A DNA stretch of 64,000 nt from Lysobacteraceae bacterium NML03-0222 (lineage in GTDB: Bacteria; Pseudomonadota; Gammaproteobacteria; Xanthomonadales; Xanthomonadaceae), in assembly GCA_002798195.1 (NCBI GenBank), contig NWQM01000005.1, forward strand, positions 1-64,000, given 5' to 3'. Positions 26,273 to 35,424 of the stretch are shown in pieces (the first letter of the stretch is position 1; each line of letters begins with the position of its first letter). Position numbers and translations under genes: made by a program. Below the pieces are notes generated by a model. It saw only the letters and a program-made list of their open reading frames with translations. It did not search any database and was not told where the DNA came from.

Positions 26273-26914
26273 TCAGAAAGGCTTGGACAGGCTTTGAGCC
26301 CAAGCACGCTGCACTTCCAGCAATGTGGCGTGTTCTTCCGCCCGCCACTGTGGCAGCAAGGCAGACAAGTCGGTCGGCGAAGTCCACTGATCCGGCTCGG
26401 TGCGCACCGCAGCGGCATACCACTGGATGGCTTCTGGCTTGCGATCAAGCTTCCACAGCACCAGTGCCAGGGTAGGTGGCATCCATTGGCCGCGAACACC
26501 GCCGACAGCAACCAGCTCCGCCCATTGCTCAAGTGCCGCTTCTGCATCACCGGCGCGATACAAGGCCCAGCCGTAGTGCCAGCGCAGGCTGCGACTCAGG
26601 CCATGGCGGTCACCGGCACCGGCAATGGCGCGCGCATAAAAATCGCGGCCGACCTCCTGGCGACCACTAGACAGGGCGATATCGCCAAGGCGCGCCATCG
26701 CACCCCAGGCACGCGGGTCACGCTCGATGCTGCGCAGCAGGCGGCTGACCAAGGCATCGCCCTCACCGCGCTGGTTGTCCAGCACACGCTGCGCGGCGCG
26801 GTCTTCGTCAAAGTAGAACTCTGCCGGCGTGGGCAGGGTCTGTGCCTGCAACACCAGGGGAGACAGCAGCAGGCTGCCAGCCAAAGCCAGGGTACGGAGC
26901 TTGAGCGTTTTCAT
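26273..26914 (-). CDS. Exported TPR-like protein
   Basis: A 213-residue protein with a Sec signal peptide (cut near VLQAQ) followed by helix pairs resembling tetratricopeptide repeats: SRLLRSIERDPRAWGAMARLGDIAL, REVGRDFYARAIAG and the GWALYRAGDAEAALEQWAELV repeat near residue 118, then TLALVLWKLDRKPEAIQWYAAAV. It should be a periplasmic scaffold or binding protein; its partner is unknown. The gene is convergent with tamB and has its own promoter region toward the ferredoxin oxidoreductase gene. Confidence 0.8.
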   Translation of the reverse strand: MKTLKLRTLALAGSLLLSPLVLQAQTLPTPAEFYFDEDRAAQRVLDNQRGEGDALVSRLLRSIERDPRAWGAMARLGDIALSSGRQEVGRDFYARAIAGAGDRHGLSRSLRWHYGWALYRAGDAEAALEQWAELVAVGGVRGQWMPPTLALVLWKLDRKPEAIQWYAAAVRTEPDQWTSPTDLSALLPQWRAEEHATLLEVQRAWAQSLSKPF

Positions 26915-27028
26915 CGTGCAAAGGTAGCAGACCTGCGGCGCTGCAACAATGTGAATACTCGCTGACTATATACTTGCCGGTTCCCGTTAACCGGGACTTC
27001 CATCCGCCAGCCCGTCACAGCCATCGCC

Positions 27029-30000
27029 ATGACCAGCACCGCCGAACTCTCCTCGCCCGCCTCTGCCGGGCTTGCCCTGACCCAGGGACTGAACGACCCC
27101 GATTACACCTTGGAGGACAAATACGCCCGTACCGAAGGGCGCATCTATCTTTCCGGGGTACAGGCGCTGGTGCGCCTGCCGATGATGCAACGGCTGCGCG
27201 ATGCCGCTGCCGGGCTGAACACCGCCGGTTTCATTTCCGGCTATCGCGGCTCGCCGCTGGGCGGCTTTGACCTGGAGCTATGGCGCGCCAGGAAGTTTCT
27301 GGAAAAAAACCGGGTGAGCTTCAAGCCGGGGCTGAATGAAGACCTGGGCGCCACCATGGTCTGGGGCAGCCAGCAAACCAATCTGTTCAGCGGCGCCAAG
27401 GTCGATGGCGTGTTCGGCATGTGGTACGGCAAGGGGCCGGGCGTGGATCGTTGCGGCGACGTGTTCAAGCACGCCAATGCCGCCGGCACTTCGCGCCATG
27501 GCGGCGTGCTGGCGCTGGCCGCCGACGATCATGCCTGCCGCAGCTCCACCCTGCCGCATGGCTCCGAGCATGAATTCGTCAGCGCGATGATGCCGGTGCT
27601 GAACCCGGCCGGGGTGCAGGACATTCTGGAAATGGGTCTGCTGGGCTTTGCCATGAGCCGTTTTACCGGGCGCTGGGTGGGCTTCAAGACCATTGCCGAA
27701 ACGGTGGAATCCTCCGCTTCGGTCAACGTCAATCCGCTGGCGCAAACCATCATCCTGCCCGGCGATGACGATTTTGAAATGCCCGAAGGCGGGCTCAATA
27801 TCCGCTGGCCGGACCCGCCGCTGGAGCAGGAAATGCGCCTGCACCGCTATGCGGTCAAGGCCGCGCAGGCGTTTGCCCGGGTCAACCGCATTGACCGGGT
27901 GGTGATGGATTCGCCCGCTGCGCGGCTGGGCATCGTCACCACCGGCAAGAGCTATCTGGACGTTTTGCAGGCACTGGAATATCTGGGGCTGGACGAGGCT
28001 GCCTGCCGCGATATCGGCATCCGCATCTACAAGGTCGGCATGACCTGGCCGCTGGAGCCGGTCGGTCTGCGCGCCTTTGCTCGCGGGCTTGAGGACATCC
28101 TGGTGGTGGAAGAAAAGCACAGCTTCATCGAAAGCCAGATGAAGGAGCTGTTCTACAACTTCGAAGGCCAGCGCCCGTCCATCGTCGGCAAATACGACGA
28201 GTCCGGCGAGTGGATTCTGCCCTCCACCAACGAGCTGACCCCGGCGCGCATCGCCCATGTCATTGCCCGGCGCATCCAGCGCTTCCACCAGTCCGAGCAC
28301 ATCAGCCAGGTGCTGGCGTGGATGGATGCCAAGGAGGGCGAGCTGGCGCTGCCGCGCGCCAACTTCCCGCGCGTGCCGCACTACTGCTCCGGCTGCCCGC
28401 ACAACACCTCCACCCAGGTGCCCGAAGGTAGCCGCGCGCTGGCCGGTATCGGCTGTCACTACATGGTGACCTGGATGAACCGCGATACCGATACCTTCAC
28501 CCATATGGGCGGCGAGGGCGTGACTTGGGCCGGGCAAGCGGAGTTCACCGAAACCCCGCATGTATTCCAGAACTTGGGCGATGGCACCTATTTCCATTCC
28601 GGCTCGCTGGCGATTCGCCAGTCGGTCGCGGCGGGCGTGAACATCACCTACAAGATTCTCTACAACGACGCGGTGGCGATGACCGGCGGCCAGCCGGTGG
28701 ATGGCGTGCTTACGGTGCCGCAGATTGCCCATCAGGTATTGAGCGAAGGCGTCAGCACCATCGTGCTGCTTTCCGACGACATCCAGAAATGGAGCTTGCA
28801 ACGCTATCTGTTCCCGAAAGAAGTGGAGTTCTGCGACCGCCGCGAGCTGGAGCAGGTGCAAAAGCGGCTGCGAAAGGTCAAGGGCGTTTCGGTGCTGATT
28901 TACGAGCAGACCTGCGCCACCGAAAAGCGCCGCCGCCGCAAGCGCGGCAAGATGCCAGACCCGCAAAAACGGGTGCTGATCAATTCGCTGGTCTGCGAAG
29001 GCTGCGGCGACTGCGGCAAGAAATCGTTCTGCGTCAGCGTGCTGCCCAAGGACACCGAATTTGGCCGCAAGCGCGACATCGACCAGAGCAACTGCAATAA
29101 AGACTATTCCTGCGTGGAGGGCTTCTGCCCCAGCTTCGTCACCGTGCATGGCGGCCAGCTGCGCAAGGGCAAGAAGGTCAATGCCGCCGCGCGCTTGGAC
29201 AATCTGCCCATGCCAGTACAGGCCAGCGACCTCTCGCGCCCCTGGAATATCCTGATTACCGGCGTGGGCGGCACCGGCGTGGTCACCATCGGCGCCCTGC
29301 TGGGCATGGCCGGACACCTGGAAGGCAAGGGCGCCACCGTGCTCGACCAGACCGGTCTGGCGCAAAAAGGCGGCGCCGTCACCACCCATATCCGCATCGC
29401 CCAAACCCCGGCCGATATCCACGCAGTACGCATCGCCGCCGGTGAGGCCGACCTGGTGCTGGGCTGCGACATGGTGGTGGTCAATGATTACTGGGCGCTG
29501 TCCAAGGTGCGCGCCGGACGCAGCCAGGTGGTGCTGAACACTTACGAGGCCATGCCCGGCAGCTTCACCACCCGCCCGGACATGCAGTTCCCGGCGGCGG
29601 ACATTACCGCTGCGGTGCGCACGGCGCTGGGCGGCCGCGAACCACTGGCCGTGGATGCTACCCAGCTTGCCACCGCACTAATGGGCGATGCCATCGCCGC
29701 CAACCTGTTCATGCTCGGCTTTGCCTGGCAGCAAGGGCTGGTACCGCTGTCATTCGAGGCACTGATGCGCGCCATTGAACTCAACGGCGCAGCGGTGGCG
29801 ATGAACAAGACCGCCTTTGCCTGGGGAAGGCTGGCCGCCATCGACATGCCGGCGGTGATTGAGGCCGCCGGTATCGTCCGCAACGCGCCGACCGAGGCGG
29901 AAAAAACCCCGCATGCGCTGCCGCTGCTGGCCGCCACCGCCAATGAAGGCCATGAGTCCGGCCTGTCGCCGCAAGAAGCGCCCTATCAGGAAAGCGAGCT

Positions 30001-30727
30001 GCGCCATGTGCCCGAACATGACAACGGCGCCGTCACCTTCCTGCCGCTGGACGATGCCCGGCTATCGCGCTCGCTGGATGAAATCATCAAACGCCGCAAG
30101 GCATTCCTGACCGATTATCAGGATGCCGCCTATGCCGAGCGCTATCTGCGTCTGGTAAACAAGGTGCGCCAGGCCGAGGAACAACATGCGCCGGGCAGCA
30201 CCGACCTTTCCGAAGCGGTCGCCCGCTACTTCTTCAAGCTGATGGCCTACAAGGACGAATATGAAGTCGCCCGGCTATACACCTCGGCCGAGTTCCGCCG
30301 CCAGCTTGAGCAGAAATTTGAAGGCGATTACCGCCTGCACTTCCATTTGGCACCGCCCTTGTTTGCCAAAAAGAACGCCAAGGGCGAGCTGGTCAAGCAG
30401 GAATACGGCCCGTGGATGATGCGCGTGTTTGGCCTGCTGGCCAAGATGAAGCGCCTGCGCGGCGGGCCATTCGACCTCTTTGGCCGCACTGCCGAGCGGC
30501 GCATGGAGCGCCAGCTGATTGCCGATTACGAGGCCACCCTCAACACGCTGCTGGAAACACTCGACGGCGGCAATATTGACCTTGCCACCGAGATTGCCTC
30601 CATCCCCGAGCACATCCGCGGCTTTGGCCATGTCAAGGAAGCGCATGTGGAAAAGGCCAGGGCTCGTCAGGCCGAGCTGCTCAAGGCTTGGCACAACCCG
30701 CTGCGCATCGTGCAGCAAGCGGCATAA
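27029..30727 (+). CDS. Indolepyruvate ferredoxin oxidoreductase, fused alpha/gamma-type large protein
   Basis: A 1232-residue 2-oxoacid:acceptor oxidoreductase that decarboxylates aryl pyruvates to acyl-CoA. Order of parts: pyrimidine-binding domain (YRGSPLGGFD, near residue 72), transketolase-like domains, the TPP-binding region with PHYCSGCPHNTST and GIGCHYM, a cysteine-rich iron-sulfur segment around residues 655-705 (CEGCGDCGKKSFC, then CNKDYSCVEGFCPSF), and a C-terminal gamma-type domain starting with LITGVGGTGVVTIGALLGMA. Such single-chain versions are common in beta- and gammaproteobacteria. The terminator at 30748 follows. It is a single-gene unit. The true substrate may be broader than indolepyruvate. 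Confidence 0.92.
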   Translation: MTSTAELSSPASAGLALTQGLNDPDYTLEDKYARTEGRIYLSGVQALVRLPMMQRLRDAAAGLNTAGFISGYRGSPLGGFDLELWRARKFLEKNRVSFKPGLNEDLGATMVWGSQQTNLFSGAKVDGVFGMWYGKGPGVDRCGDVFKHANAAGTSRHGGVLALAADDHACRSSTLPHGSEHEFVSAMMPVLNPAGVQDILEMGLLGFAMSRFTGRWVGFKTIAETVESSASVNVNPLAQTIILPGDDDFEMPEGGLNIRWPDPPLEQEMRLHRYAVKAAQAFARVNRIDRVVMDSPAARLGIVTTGKSYLDVLQALEYLGLDEAACRDIGIRIYKVGMTWPLEPVGLRAFARGLEDILVVEEKHSFIESQMKELFYNFEGQRPSIVGKYDESGEWILPSTNELTPARIAHVIARRIQRFHQSEHISQVLAWMDAKEGELALPRANFPRVPHYCSGCPHNTSTQVPEGSRALAGIGCHYMVTWMNRDTDTFTHMGGEGVTWAGQAEFTETPHVFQNLGDGTYFHSGSLAIRQSVAAGVNITYKILYNDAVAMTGGQPVDGVLTVPQIAHQVLSEGVSTIVLLSDDIQKWSLQRYLFPKEVEFCDRRELEQVQKRLRKVKGVSVLIYEQTCATEKRRRRKRGKMPDPQKRVLINSLVCEGCGDCGKKSFCVSVLPKDTEFGRKRDIDQSNCNKDYSCVEGFCPSFVTVHGGQLRKGKKVNAAARLDNLPMPVQASDLSRPWNILITGVGGTGVVTIGALLGMAGHLEGKGATVLDQTGLAQKGGAVTTHIRIAQTPADIHAVRIAAGEADLVLGCDMVVVNDYWALSKVRAGRSQVVLNTYEAMPGSFTTRPDMQFPAADITAAVRTALGGREPLAVDATQLATALMGDAIAANLFMLGFAWQQGLVPLSFEALMRAIELNGAAVAMNKTAFAWGRLAAIDMPAVIEAAGIVRNAPTEAEKTPHALPLLAATANEGHESGLSPQEAPYQESELRHVPEHDNGAVTFLPLDDARLSRSLDEIIKRRKAFLTDYQDAAYAERYLRLVNKVRQAEEQHAPGSTDLSEAVARYFFKLMAYKDEYEVARLYTSAEFRRQLEQKFEGDYRLHFHLAPPLFAKKNAKGELVKQEYGPWMMRVFGLLAKMKRLRGGPFDLFGRTAERRMERQLIADYEATLNTLLETLDGGNIDLATEIASIPEHIRGFGHVKEAHVEKARARQAELLKAWHNPLRIVQQAA

Positions 30728-30747
30728 GTGCCACAGCAAGTGCCACG

Positions 30748-30774
30748 AAAAACGCCCCATAACGGGGCGTTTTT
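30748..30774. terminator. Bidirectional Rho-independent terminator
   Basis: AAAAACGCCCC pairs with GGGGCGTTTTT around ATAAC, giving an A-run and a T-run on both strands. It serves the ferredoxin oxidoreductase gene on the plus strand and the L,D-transpeptidase gene on the minus strand. Confidence 0.92.
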
Positions 30775-30797
30775 CATCGGTGCGGGTGCATGCCGTG

Positions 30798-31622
30798 TCA
30801 GCGTGCAGCCACCACATCGGCAGGCAGGCCACCCTCCATCATGCGCCGGGCATCGGCCATGATGCGCTGTGCATTCACGCCCGTGCGGCAGCTGAAGTAG
30901 CGCGACTTGCCCAGCCATTCATCGTGTTCGGCATAGGCAAACAGCAACTGAGCTTGTTTCAGGTCGTCAATCACCTGCCGGGCAATGCCATGACGCAGTG
31001 CCGGGCAGCCCTGACTGCGCCCCAGCCGGCCCTGCTTGGCAATCAATTCCGGCTCGGCATACCAGGCGCCGTGCATCACGATGGCGCGCTGCCGGGCGGC
31101 ATCATTGAAGCCCGTATCCAGCCCGTCCAGACGCAACGAATAACCATTGGCGCCGACATAGGTTTCGGCCGTGCGGTACAGCCCCAGGCTGCTTTGGTAA
31201 CTGCCCTCGATATTGGAGAAACGACGGGCAAAATTCTCGCCGCTGCCCTGCCCGTGACTGACATGCTCGTGATACAGCAATGCCTCACTGGCAAGATCGA
31301 ATACCCATAGCCGTTTGGCGGTGGAGGGCAACGAATAATCAATCACCGCCAGGCGCGCGCCGATGCCGCGCTCACCACTGTCGATGGCACAGGCACGCGC
31401 TTCCAGCGCCAGCGCCAGCACCCCGACATCAAGCGTAGGCGCCAGCTGTTGCAGGCGGCGCAACTGTGCCCAGCGCGGGTCGGGCTGCGGCTCGGTTTGC
31501 AGTTCGGGCATCGGCAGGGCTTGTTGAACAACTGCCGCAGGCGCGACAGGACGTTGCGGCGCGCTGCTGCAACTGCCCAGCACCACCGCAGCCAGCAGCG
31601 TGAAAGCTATGTGAAATTTCAT
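30798..31622 (-). CDS. Murein L,D-transpeptidase catalytic-domain lipoprotein (YkuD_2 type)
   Basis: A 274-residue lipoprotein; the signal MKFHIAFTLLAAVVLGSC has a lipobox at about residue 19. After a proline-rich linker the catalytic region begins near residue 85. AIVMHGAWYAEPELI provides the histidine and GRLGRSQGCPALRHGIARQVID the catalytic cysteine of the YkuD_2 family. It would cross-link peptidoglycan or attach proteins to it from the outer-membrane side. The start ATG 31622 is fixed by the signal peptide. It is divergent from hemN, and the FNR-like site between them is centred 53 bases from this start. Confidence 0.82.
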   Translation of the reverse strand: MKFHIAFTLLAAVVLGSCSSAPQRPVAPAAVVQQALPMPELQTEPQPDPRWAQLRRLQQLAPTLDVGVLALALEARACAIDSGERGIGARLAVIDYSLPSTAKRLWVFDLASEALLYHEHVSHGQGSGENFARRFSNIEGSYQSSLGLYRTAETYVGANGYSLRLDGLDTGFNDAARQRAIVMHGAWYAEPELIAKQGRLGRSQGCPALRHGIARQVIDDLKQAQLLFAYAEHDEWLGKSRYFSCRTGVNAQRIMADARRMMEGGLPADVVAAR

Positions 31623-31668
31623 GCGCGCACCATACACCGCAAGTTTTACGGCTGCATGAATAGCAGGA

Positions 31669-31682
31669 TTGACCCATATCAA
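31669..31682. promoter_or_regulatory. FNR/Anr-like binding site between L,D-transpeptidase gene and hemN
   Basis: TTGACCCATATCAA matches the FNR consensus TTGATnnnnATCAA at nine of ten defined positions. hemN is a known oxygen-regulated gene in other gammaproteobacteria. The centre is about 42 bases before the chosen hemN start codon, so activation from the usual -41.5 position would leave almost no leader; control of the divergent gene is equally possible by position. Confidence 0.65.
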
Positions 31683-31717
31683 TGCCTGCCGCCTTGCAAG
31701 GCGGCATCCTGCCCGGC

Positions 31718-33112
31718 ATGCATACGCCGCTACCCCCCTCGCCCGAGCTGCTGCGCCGTTACGACAAACCCGGCCCGCGCTATACCTCTTATCCCACCGC
31801 ACCACAGTTTTGCGCCAGTTTCGATGAGAGCGCGCTGCGCCAGGTGATTACCCACAGCAATGGCGACCCGGTGCCGCGCAAGCTGTCGCTGTATGTGCAT
31901 GTGCCGTATTGCCAAAGCCCATGCTTTTACTGTGGCTGCAACCGCATCATTACCCGCGACCACAGCAAGAGCACACCGTATATCGCCCGGCTTAAACGCG
32001 AAATCGGCATGATGGCGGCCTTGTTCGACCGCGACCGCGAAGTCATCCAGCTGCATTTTGGCGGTGGCACGCCCAATTTCTTCAGCCCGGCCGAGCTACG
32101 CGGCATTGTCGATGAAATGCGCCGCCATTTGCGTTTTTCCAACGCAGCCGAGCGCGATATTTCCATCGAGCTTGACCCGCGTTTTGTCAACCCTGCCGAG
32201 GTCGCCGAGCTGGCCGATATCGGCTTCAACCGCGCCAGCCTGGGTGTGCAGGATTTCAATCCCGAGGTGCAGGCCGCCATCAACCGCATCCAGAGCATCG
32301 AAGAAACCCGCGACATCATCGAAGCCTGCCGCGCGCACGGCTTTGCCTCGGTCAATATCGACCTGATCTACGGCCTGCCCAAGCAGACCACGAAAGGGTT
32401 TGCCAACACACTCGATAGCGTCATCGCGCTACGCCCCGACCGGCTGGCGGTGTACAGCTATGCGCATCTGCCGGAGCTATTCCGCCCGCAGCGCCAGCTG
32501 AACGCCTTCGACCTGCCCACGGCGGAGGAAAAAATCGCCCTGCTGCGGCTTGCCATCGAAAAGCTCACCCAGGCCGGCTATGTGTATATCGGCATGGATC
32601 ACTTCGCCCTGCCCGATGACGAGCTGGCGCTGGCACAGGCGCGCGGCAGCCTGCACCGCAATTTCATGGGCTATACCACCCATGCCGACAGCGATTTGAT
32701 TGGCTTTGGCGTGTCGTCCATCAGCCATATCGGCGAGAGTTTCAGCCAGAACCCGCGCACCCTGCCGGAATGGGAAGCAGCGATTGATGCCGGTCGCCTG
32801 CCGGTCTGGCGCGGCCTTGCCATGAGCGAGGATGACAGCCTGCGCGCCGACCTCATCCAGCAATGGATGTGCCACGGCCGTATCGACAAGGCGCAAATCG
32901 CGCGTCATTACGACATCGACTTCGATGCCTATTTTGCCGATGCCATCGAGCGCCTTGCGCCCTTGCAGGCCGATGGCCTGGTGCAGCTTGAGCCCAAGCA
33001 AATCACGGCCACTGCCCAAGGGCGCTGGCTACTGCGCAATATCGCCATGTGCTTCGACGCCTATCTGGGGCAGAGTACAGCCGCACGCCCGGCCTTTTCC
33101 AAGGCGATTTGA
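31718..33112 (+). CDS. hemN: Oxygen-independent coproporphyrinogen III oxidase
   Basis: Radical-SAM enzyme that decarboxylates coproporphyrinogen III to protoporphyrinogen IX without oxygen. The 464 residues match E. coli HemN (457). The N-terminal LLRRYDKPGPRYTSYPTA is diagnostic of HemN over HemW. The iron-sulfur cluster cysteines are C65, C69 and C72 (CX3CX2C), followed by FHFGGGTP-like LHFGGGTPNFF and a SAM-binding ELDPRFV strand. The ATG at 31718 is chosen by homology; an in-frame ATG at 31682 overlaps the FNR-like site. The protein ends 10 bases before the stop of folE on the other strand. Confidence 0.95.
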   Translation: MHTPLPPSPELLRRYDKPGPRYTSYPTAPQFCASFDESALRQVITHSNGDPVPRKLSLYVHVPYCQSPCFYCGCNRIITRDHSKSTPYIARLKREIGMMAALFDRDREVIQLHFGGGTPNFFSPAELRGIVDEMRRHLRFSNAAERDISIELDPRFVNPAEVAELADIGFNRASLGVQDFNPEVQAAINRIQSIEETRDIIEACRAHGFASVNIDLIYGLPKQTTKGFANTLDSVIALRPDRLAVYSYAHLPELFRPQRQLNAFDLPTAEEKIALLRLAIEKLTQAGYVYIGMDHFALPDDELALAQARGSLHRNFMGYTTHADSDLIGFGVSSISHIGESFSQNPRTLPEWEAAIDAGRLPVWRGLAMSEDDSLRADLIQQWMCHGRIDKAQIARHYDIDFDAYFADAIERLAPLQADGLVQLEPKQITATAQGRWLLRNIAMCFDAYLGQSTAARPAFSKAI

Positions 33113-33122
33113 GACATCACAG

Positions 33123-33731
33123 TTAGCGCCGACTTTCGATAAAGCGCAGGAACTCGTTGCGGGTGCGAGCATCCTCGCGGAACACACCGAGCATGGTCGA
33201 AGTCATCATACTCACCCCGCGCTTGTGAACCCCGCGCGTGGTCATGCACTCGTGCGCGCCTTCCACCACCACCGCCACCCCGGCCGGGTTCAGCGCGCGC
33301 TGGATGCAATTGGCAATCTGCGCAGTCATTTTTTCCTGCACCTGGAAGCGCCGCGCATAGGCATCCACCACCCGCGCCAGCTTGCTGATGCCGACCACCC
33401 GGCCACTGGGCAGATAGCCCACATGCACCTTGCCGATGATCGGCGCCATGTGATGCTCGCAATGGCTTTCGTATTCGATGTCGCGCAGCACGATCATCTC
33501 GTCATAACCCTCGACTTCCTCGAAGGTGCGCAACAGGTATTCGTCCGGGTCGATGGCATAACCACTGAACCAGTCGCCATAGGCCTTCACCACCCGCTTG
33601 GGGGTATCCAGCAGCCCTTCGCGCTGCGGGTCTTCACCCGCCCAGCGCAACAGCGTGCGCACGGCGGCTTCGGCCTCATCACGGCGGACGCCATTGCGGG
33701 TATCGTTATCGGCAGAATCGGATGCGCTCAC
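33123..33731 (-). CDS. folE: GTP cyclohydrolase I
   Basis: Opens GTP to make 7,8-dihydroneopterin triphosphate, the first step of folate synthesis and also a source of the tetrahydropterin used by phenylalanine hydroxylase (phhA, 49.6 kb). The 202 residues carry the zinc ligands in ESHCEHHMAP and HECMTTRG, the GTP-binding KVHVGYLPSGRVVGISKLARVVDAYARR core and the SMMTSTMLG end. The GTG at 33731 is the most likely start by family length (E. coli 222); no strong ribosome site is visible. It is divergent from the mla operon. Confidence 0.94.
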   Translation of the reverse strand: MSASDSADNDTRNGVRRDEAEAAVRTLLRWAGEDPQREGLLDTPKRVVKAYGDWFSGYAIDPDEYLLRTFEEVEGYDEMIVLRDIEYESHCEHHMAPIIGKVHVGYLPSGRVVGISKLARVVDAYARRFQVQEKMTAQIANCIQRALNPAGVAVVVEGAHECMTTRGVHKRGVSMMTSTMLGVFREDARTRNEFLRFIESRR

Positions 33732-33864
33732 GGACAGACTCGGGCAACAAAGGGGCGGCCATCTTATACGGTTGCTGATGAAGGCACAGCGTTTTGCCCA
33801 TTGCAGCCGCCATTCAGCTTTTGCCAAGCATCATTTACCGCTATTTGGCCAGTCTTTGCCTGCT

Positions 33865-34650
33865 TTGAATCGCTCTTCCGCCCCTGCTGTTTTGCTGGAC
33901 AACGTGCGTCTGGTGCGCGGCGGGCGCACGATTGTCGATGACATCAGCCTGCGCGTGCCTGCCGGCAGCATCACTGCGGTACTGGGGCCTTCAGGCTGCG
34001 GCAAGTCCACCTTGCTTTCGGCACTGACCGGTGAGCTGCAGCCCGCGCGCGGCCGGGTGGAGGTTTTTGGTCAGGCCGTACCGCAAACCTCCAAGGCGCT
34101 GCTGGAAATGCGCAAGCGGCTGGGGGTGCTGTTGCAGGGCAATGGCCTGTTGACCGACCTCACCGCTGGCGAAAACATCGCCCTGCCGCTGCGCACGCAT
34201 ACCGATTTGCCACCGCCGGTGCTGGACAAGCTGGTGGACATGAAGCTGCACGCAGTGGGGCTTCTGGCCGCACGTGATTTGTACCCGCGCGAGTTGTCCG
34301 GTGGTATGGCGCGACGTGTGGCGCTGGCGCGAGCATTGGCGCTGGATCCGCCCCTGATGATTTATGACGAGCCGCTGACCGGGCTGGATCCGATTGCCTC
34401 GGGCGTCATCATGAGCCTGATTGCCCGGCTCAACCGGGCACTGGGTCTGACCAGCATCGTGGTCAGCCACCATGTGCATGAAACCCTGCCGATTTGCGAC
34501 CATGTGGTGGTGCTTGCCAATGGCCGGGTGATGTTCAATGGCAGCCCGGAGGCGCTGCAGCACAGCGACGAGCCGCTGGTACGGCAGTTTTTGAATGGCG
34601 CGCCGGATGGCCCCATCGCTTTCGACAGCCCGGTGAGGAAACAGGCATGA
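33865..34650 (+). CDS. mlaF: Phospholipid ABC transporter ATP-binding protein MlaF
   Basis: Cytoplasmic ATPase of the MlaFEDB complex that keeps outer-membrane lipid asymmetry. Walker A GPSGCGKST, signature LSGGMARRVALARAL, Walker B LMIYDEPLTGLD and the switch histidine in VVSHHVHE are present. The last residues PVRKQA follow the usual FLNGAPDGPIAFD segment. The start is uncertain: TTG 33865 gives the family-like N-terminus MNRSSAPAVLLDNVRLVRGG, while the ATG at 33778 would add 29 residues of unlikely composition. mlaE overlaps its stop by 4 bases. First gene of a six-gene operon. Confidence 0.93.
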   Translation: MNRSSAPAVLLDNVRLVRGGRTIVDDISLRVPAGSITAVLGPSGCGKSTLLSALTGELQPARGRVEVFGQAVPQTSKALLEMRKRLGVLLQGNGLLTDLTAGENIALPLRTHTDLPPPVLDKLVDMKLHAVGLLAARDLYPRELSGGMARRVALARALALDPPLMIYDEPLTGLDPIASGVIMSLIARLNRALGLTSIVVSHHVHETLPICDHVVVLANGRVMFNGSPEALQHSDEPLVRQFLNGAPDGPIAFDSPVRKQA

Positions 34651-35399
34651 AGGCAATGACCGAAAGCATCCGCAGCATTGGCCGCGCCGGTTTGTTCACG
34701 CTGGCGGTATTGCGCGCCTCCCGGCCCAGCCGCGCATTGTTTGCAGAGCTGGTGCGCGAAATCTACAAAATCGGTGCGCGTTCGCTGCCCATTATCGCCG
34801 TTGGCGGCGCGTTCGTCGGTCTTTCGGTGATTTTGCTGGGCTATCGCGCCCTGGACACCTATGGCGCCAGCAACCAGGTCAGCGCCATGCTGGGGCTGGG
34901 GCTGTACCGCGAACTGGCGCCGGTGCTGACCGCGCTGCTGTTTGTCGGCCGCGCCGGCTCGTCCATCGCCGCCGAGCTTGGCCTGATGCGCGCCACCGAC
35001 CAACTCACCGCACTGGGACTGATGGCGATCGACCCGGTGGCCAAGGTGGTGGTGCCGCGCTTTTGGGCCGCAGTCATCGCCGTGCCACTCTTGACCGGCT
35101 TCTTCGTCAGCTTTGCGATGCTTGCCGGCTGGTTCGAGGCAGTGCATATCCTCGGGCTGGACGCCGGCACGTTCTGGCAGGTGATGAAGGATATTGTCGA
35201 TTTCCGTTCCGATTTCTTGGGTGCGTTTCTGAAAGCCGGGGTATTTGGCGCGATTACCGCGCTGGTGGCCGCCCATGCCGGCTTCCATTCCGAGCCCACC
35301 ATCGAAGGCACCTCGGTCGCCACCACCCGCGCGGTGGTGAATGCTTCGCTGCTGGTGCTGATGTTCAATTTCGTGCTGTCGGCACTGATGTTCCGATGA
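34647..35399 (+). CDS. mlaE: Phospholipid ABC transporter permease MlaE
   Basis: Inner-membrane permease of 250 residues (MlaE/YrbE family), five or six hydrophobic helices. Conserved stretches are GGAFVGLSVILLGYRAL, GLYRELAPVLTALLFVGRAGSSIAAELG (the cytoplasmic coupling region), MRATDQLTALGLMAIDP and the C-terminal GTSVATTRAVVNASLLVLMFNFVLSALMF. The ATG overlaps the mlaF stop (ATGA). MlaE forms a dimer in the centre of the complex, under the MlaD ring. Confidence 0.95.
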   Translation: MKAMTESIRSIGRAGLFTLAVLRASRPSRALFAELVREIYKIGARSLPIIAVGGAFVGLSVILLGYRALDTYGASNQVSAMLGLGLYRELAPVLTALLFVGRAGSSIAAELGLMRATDQLTALGLMAIDPVAKVVVPRFWAAVIAVPLLTGFFVSFAMLAGWFEAVHILGLDAGTFWQVMKDIVDFRSDFLGAFLKAGVFGAITALVAAHAGFHSEPTIEGTSVATTRAVVNASLLVLMFNFVLSALMFR

Positions 35400-35424
35400 G
35401 CGCTCGTTTTTGCAAGGAGTCCCC

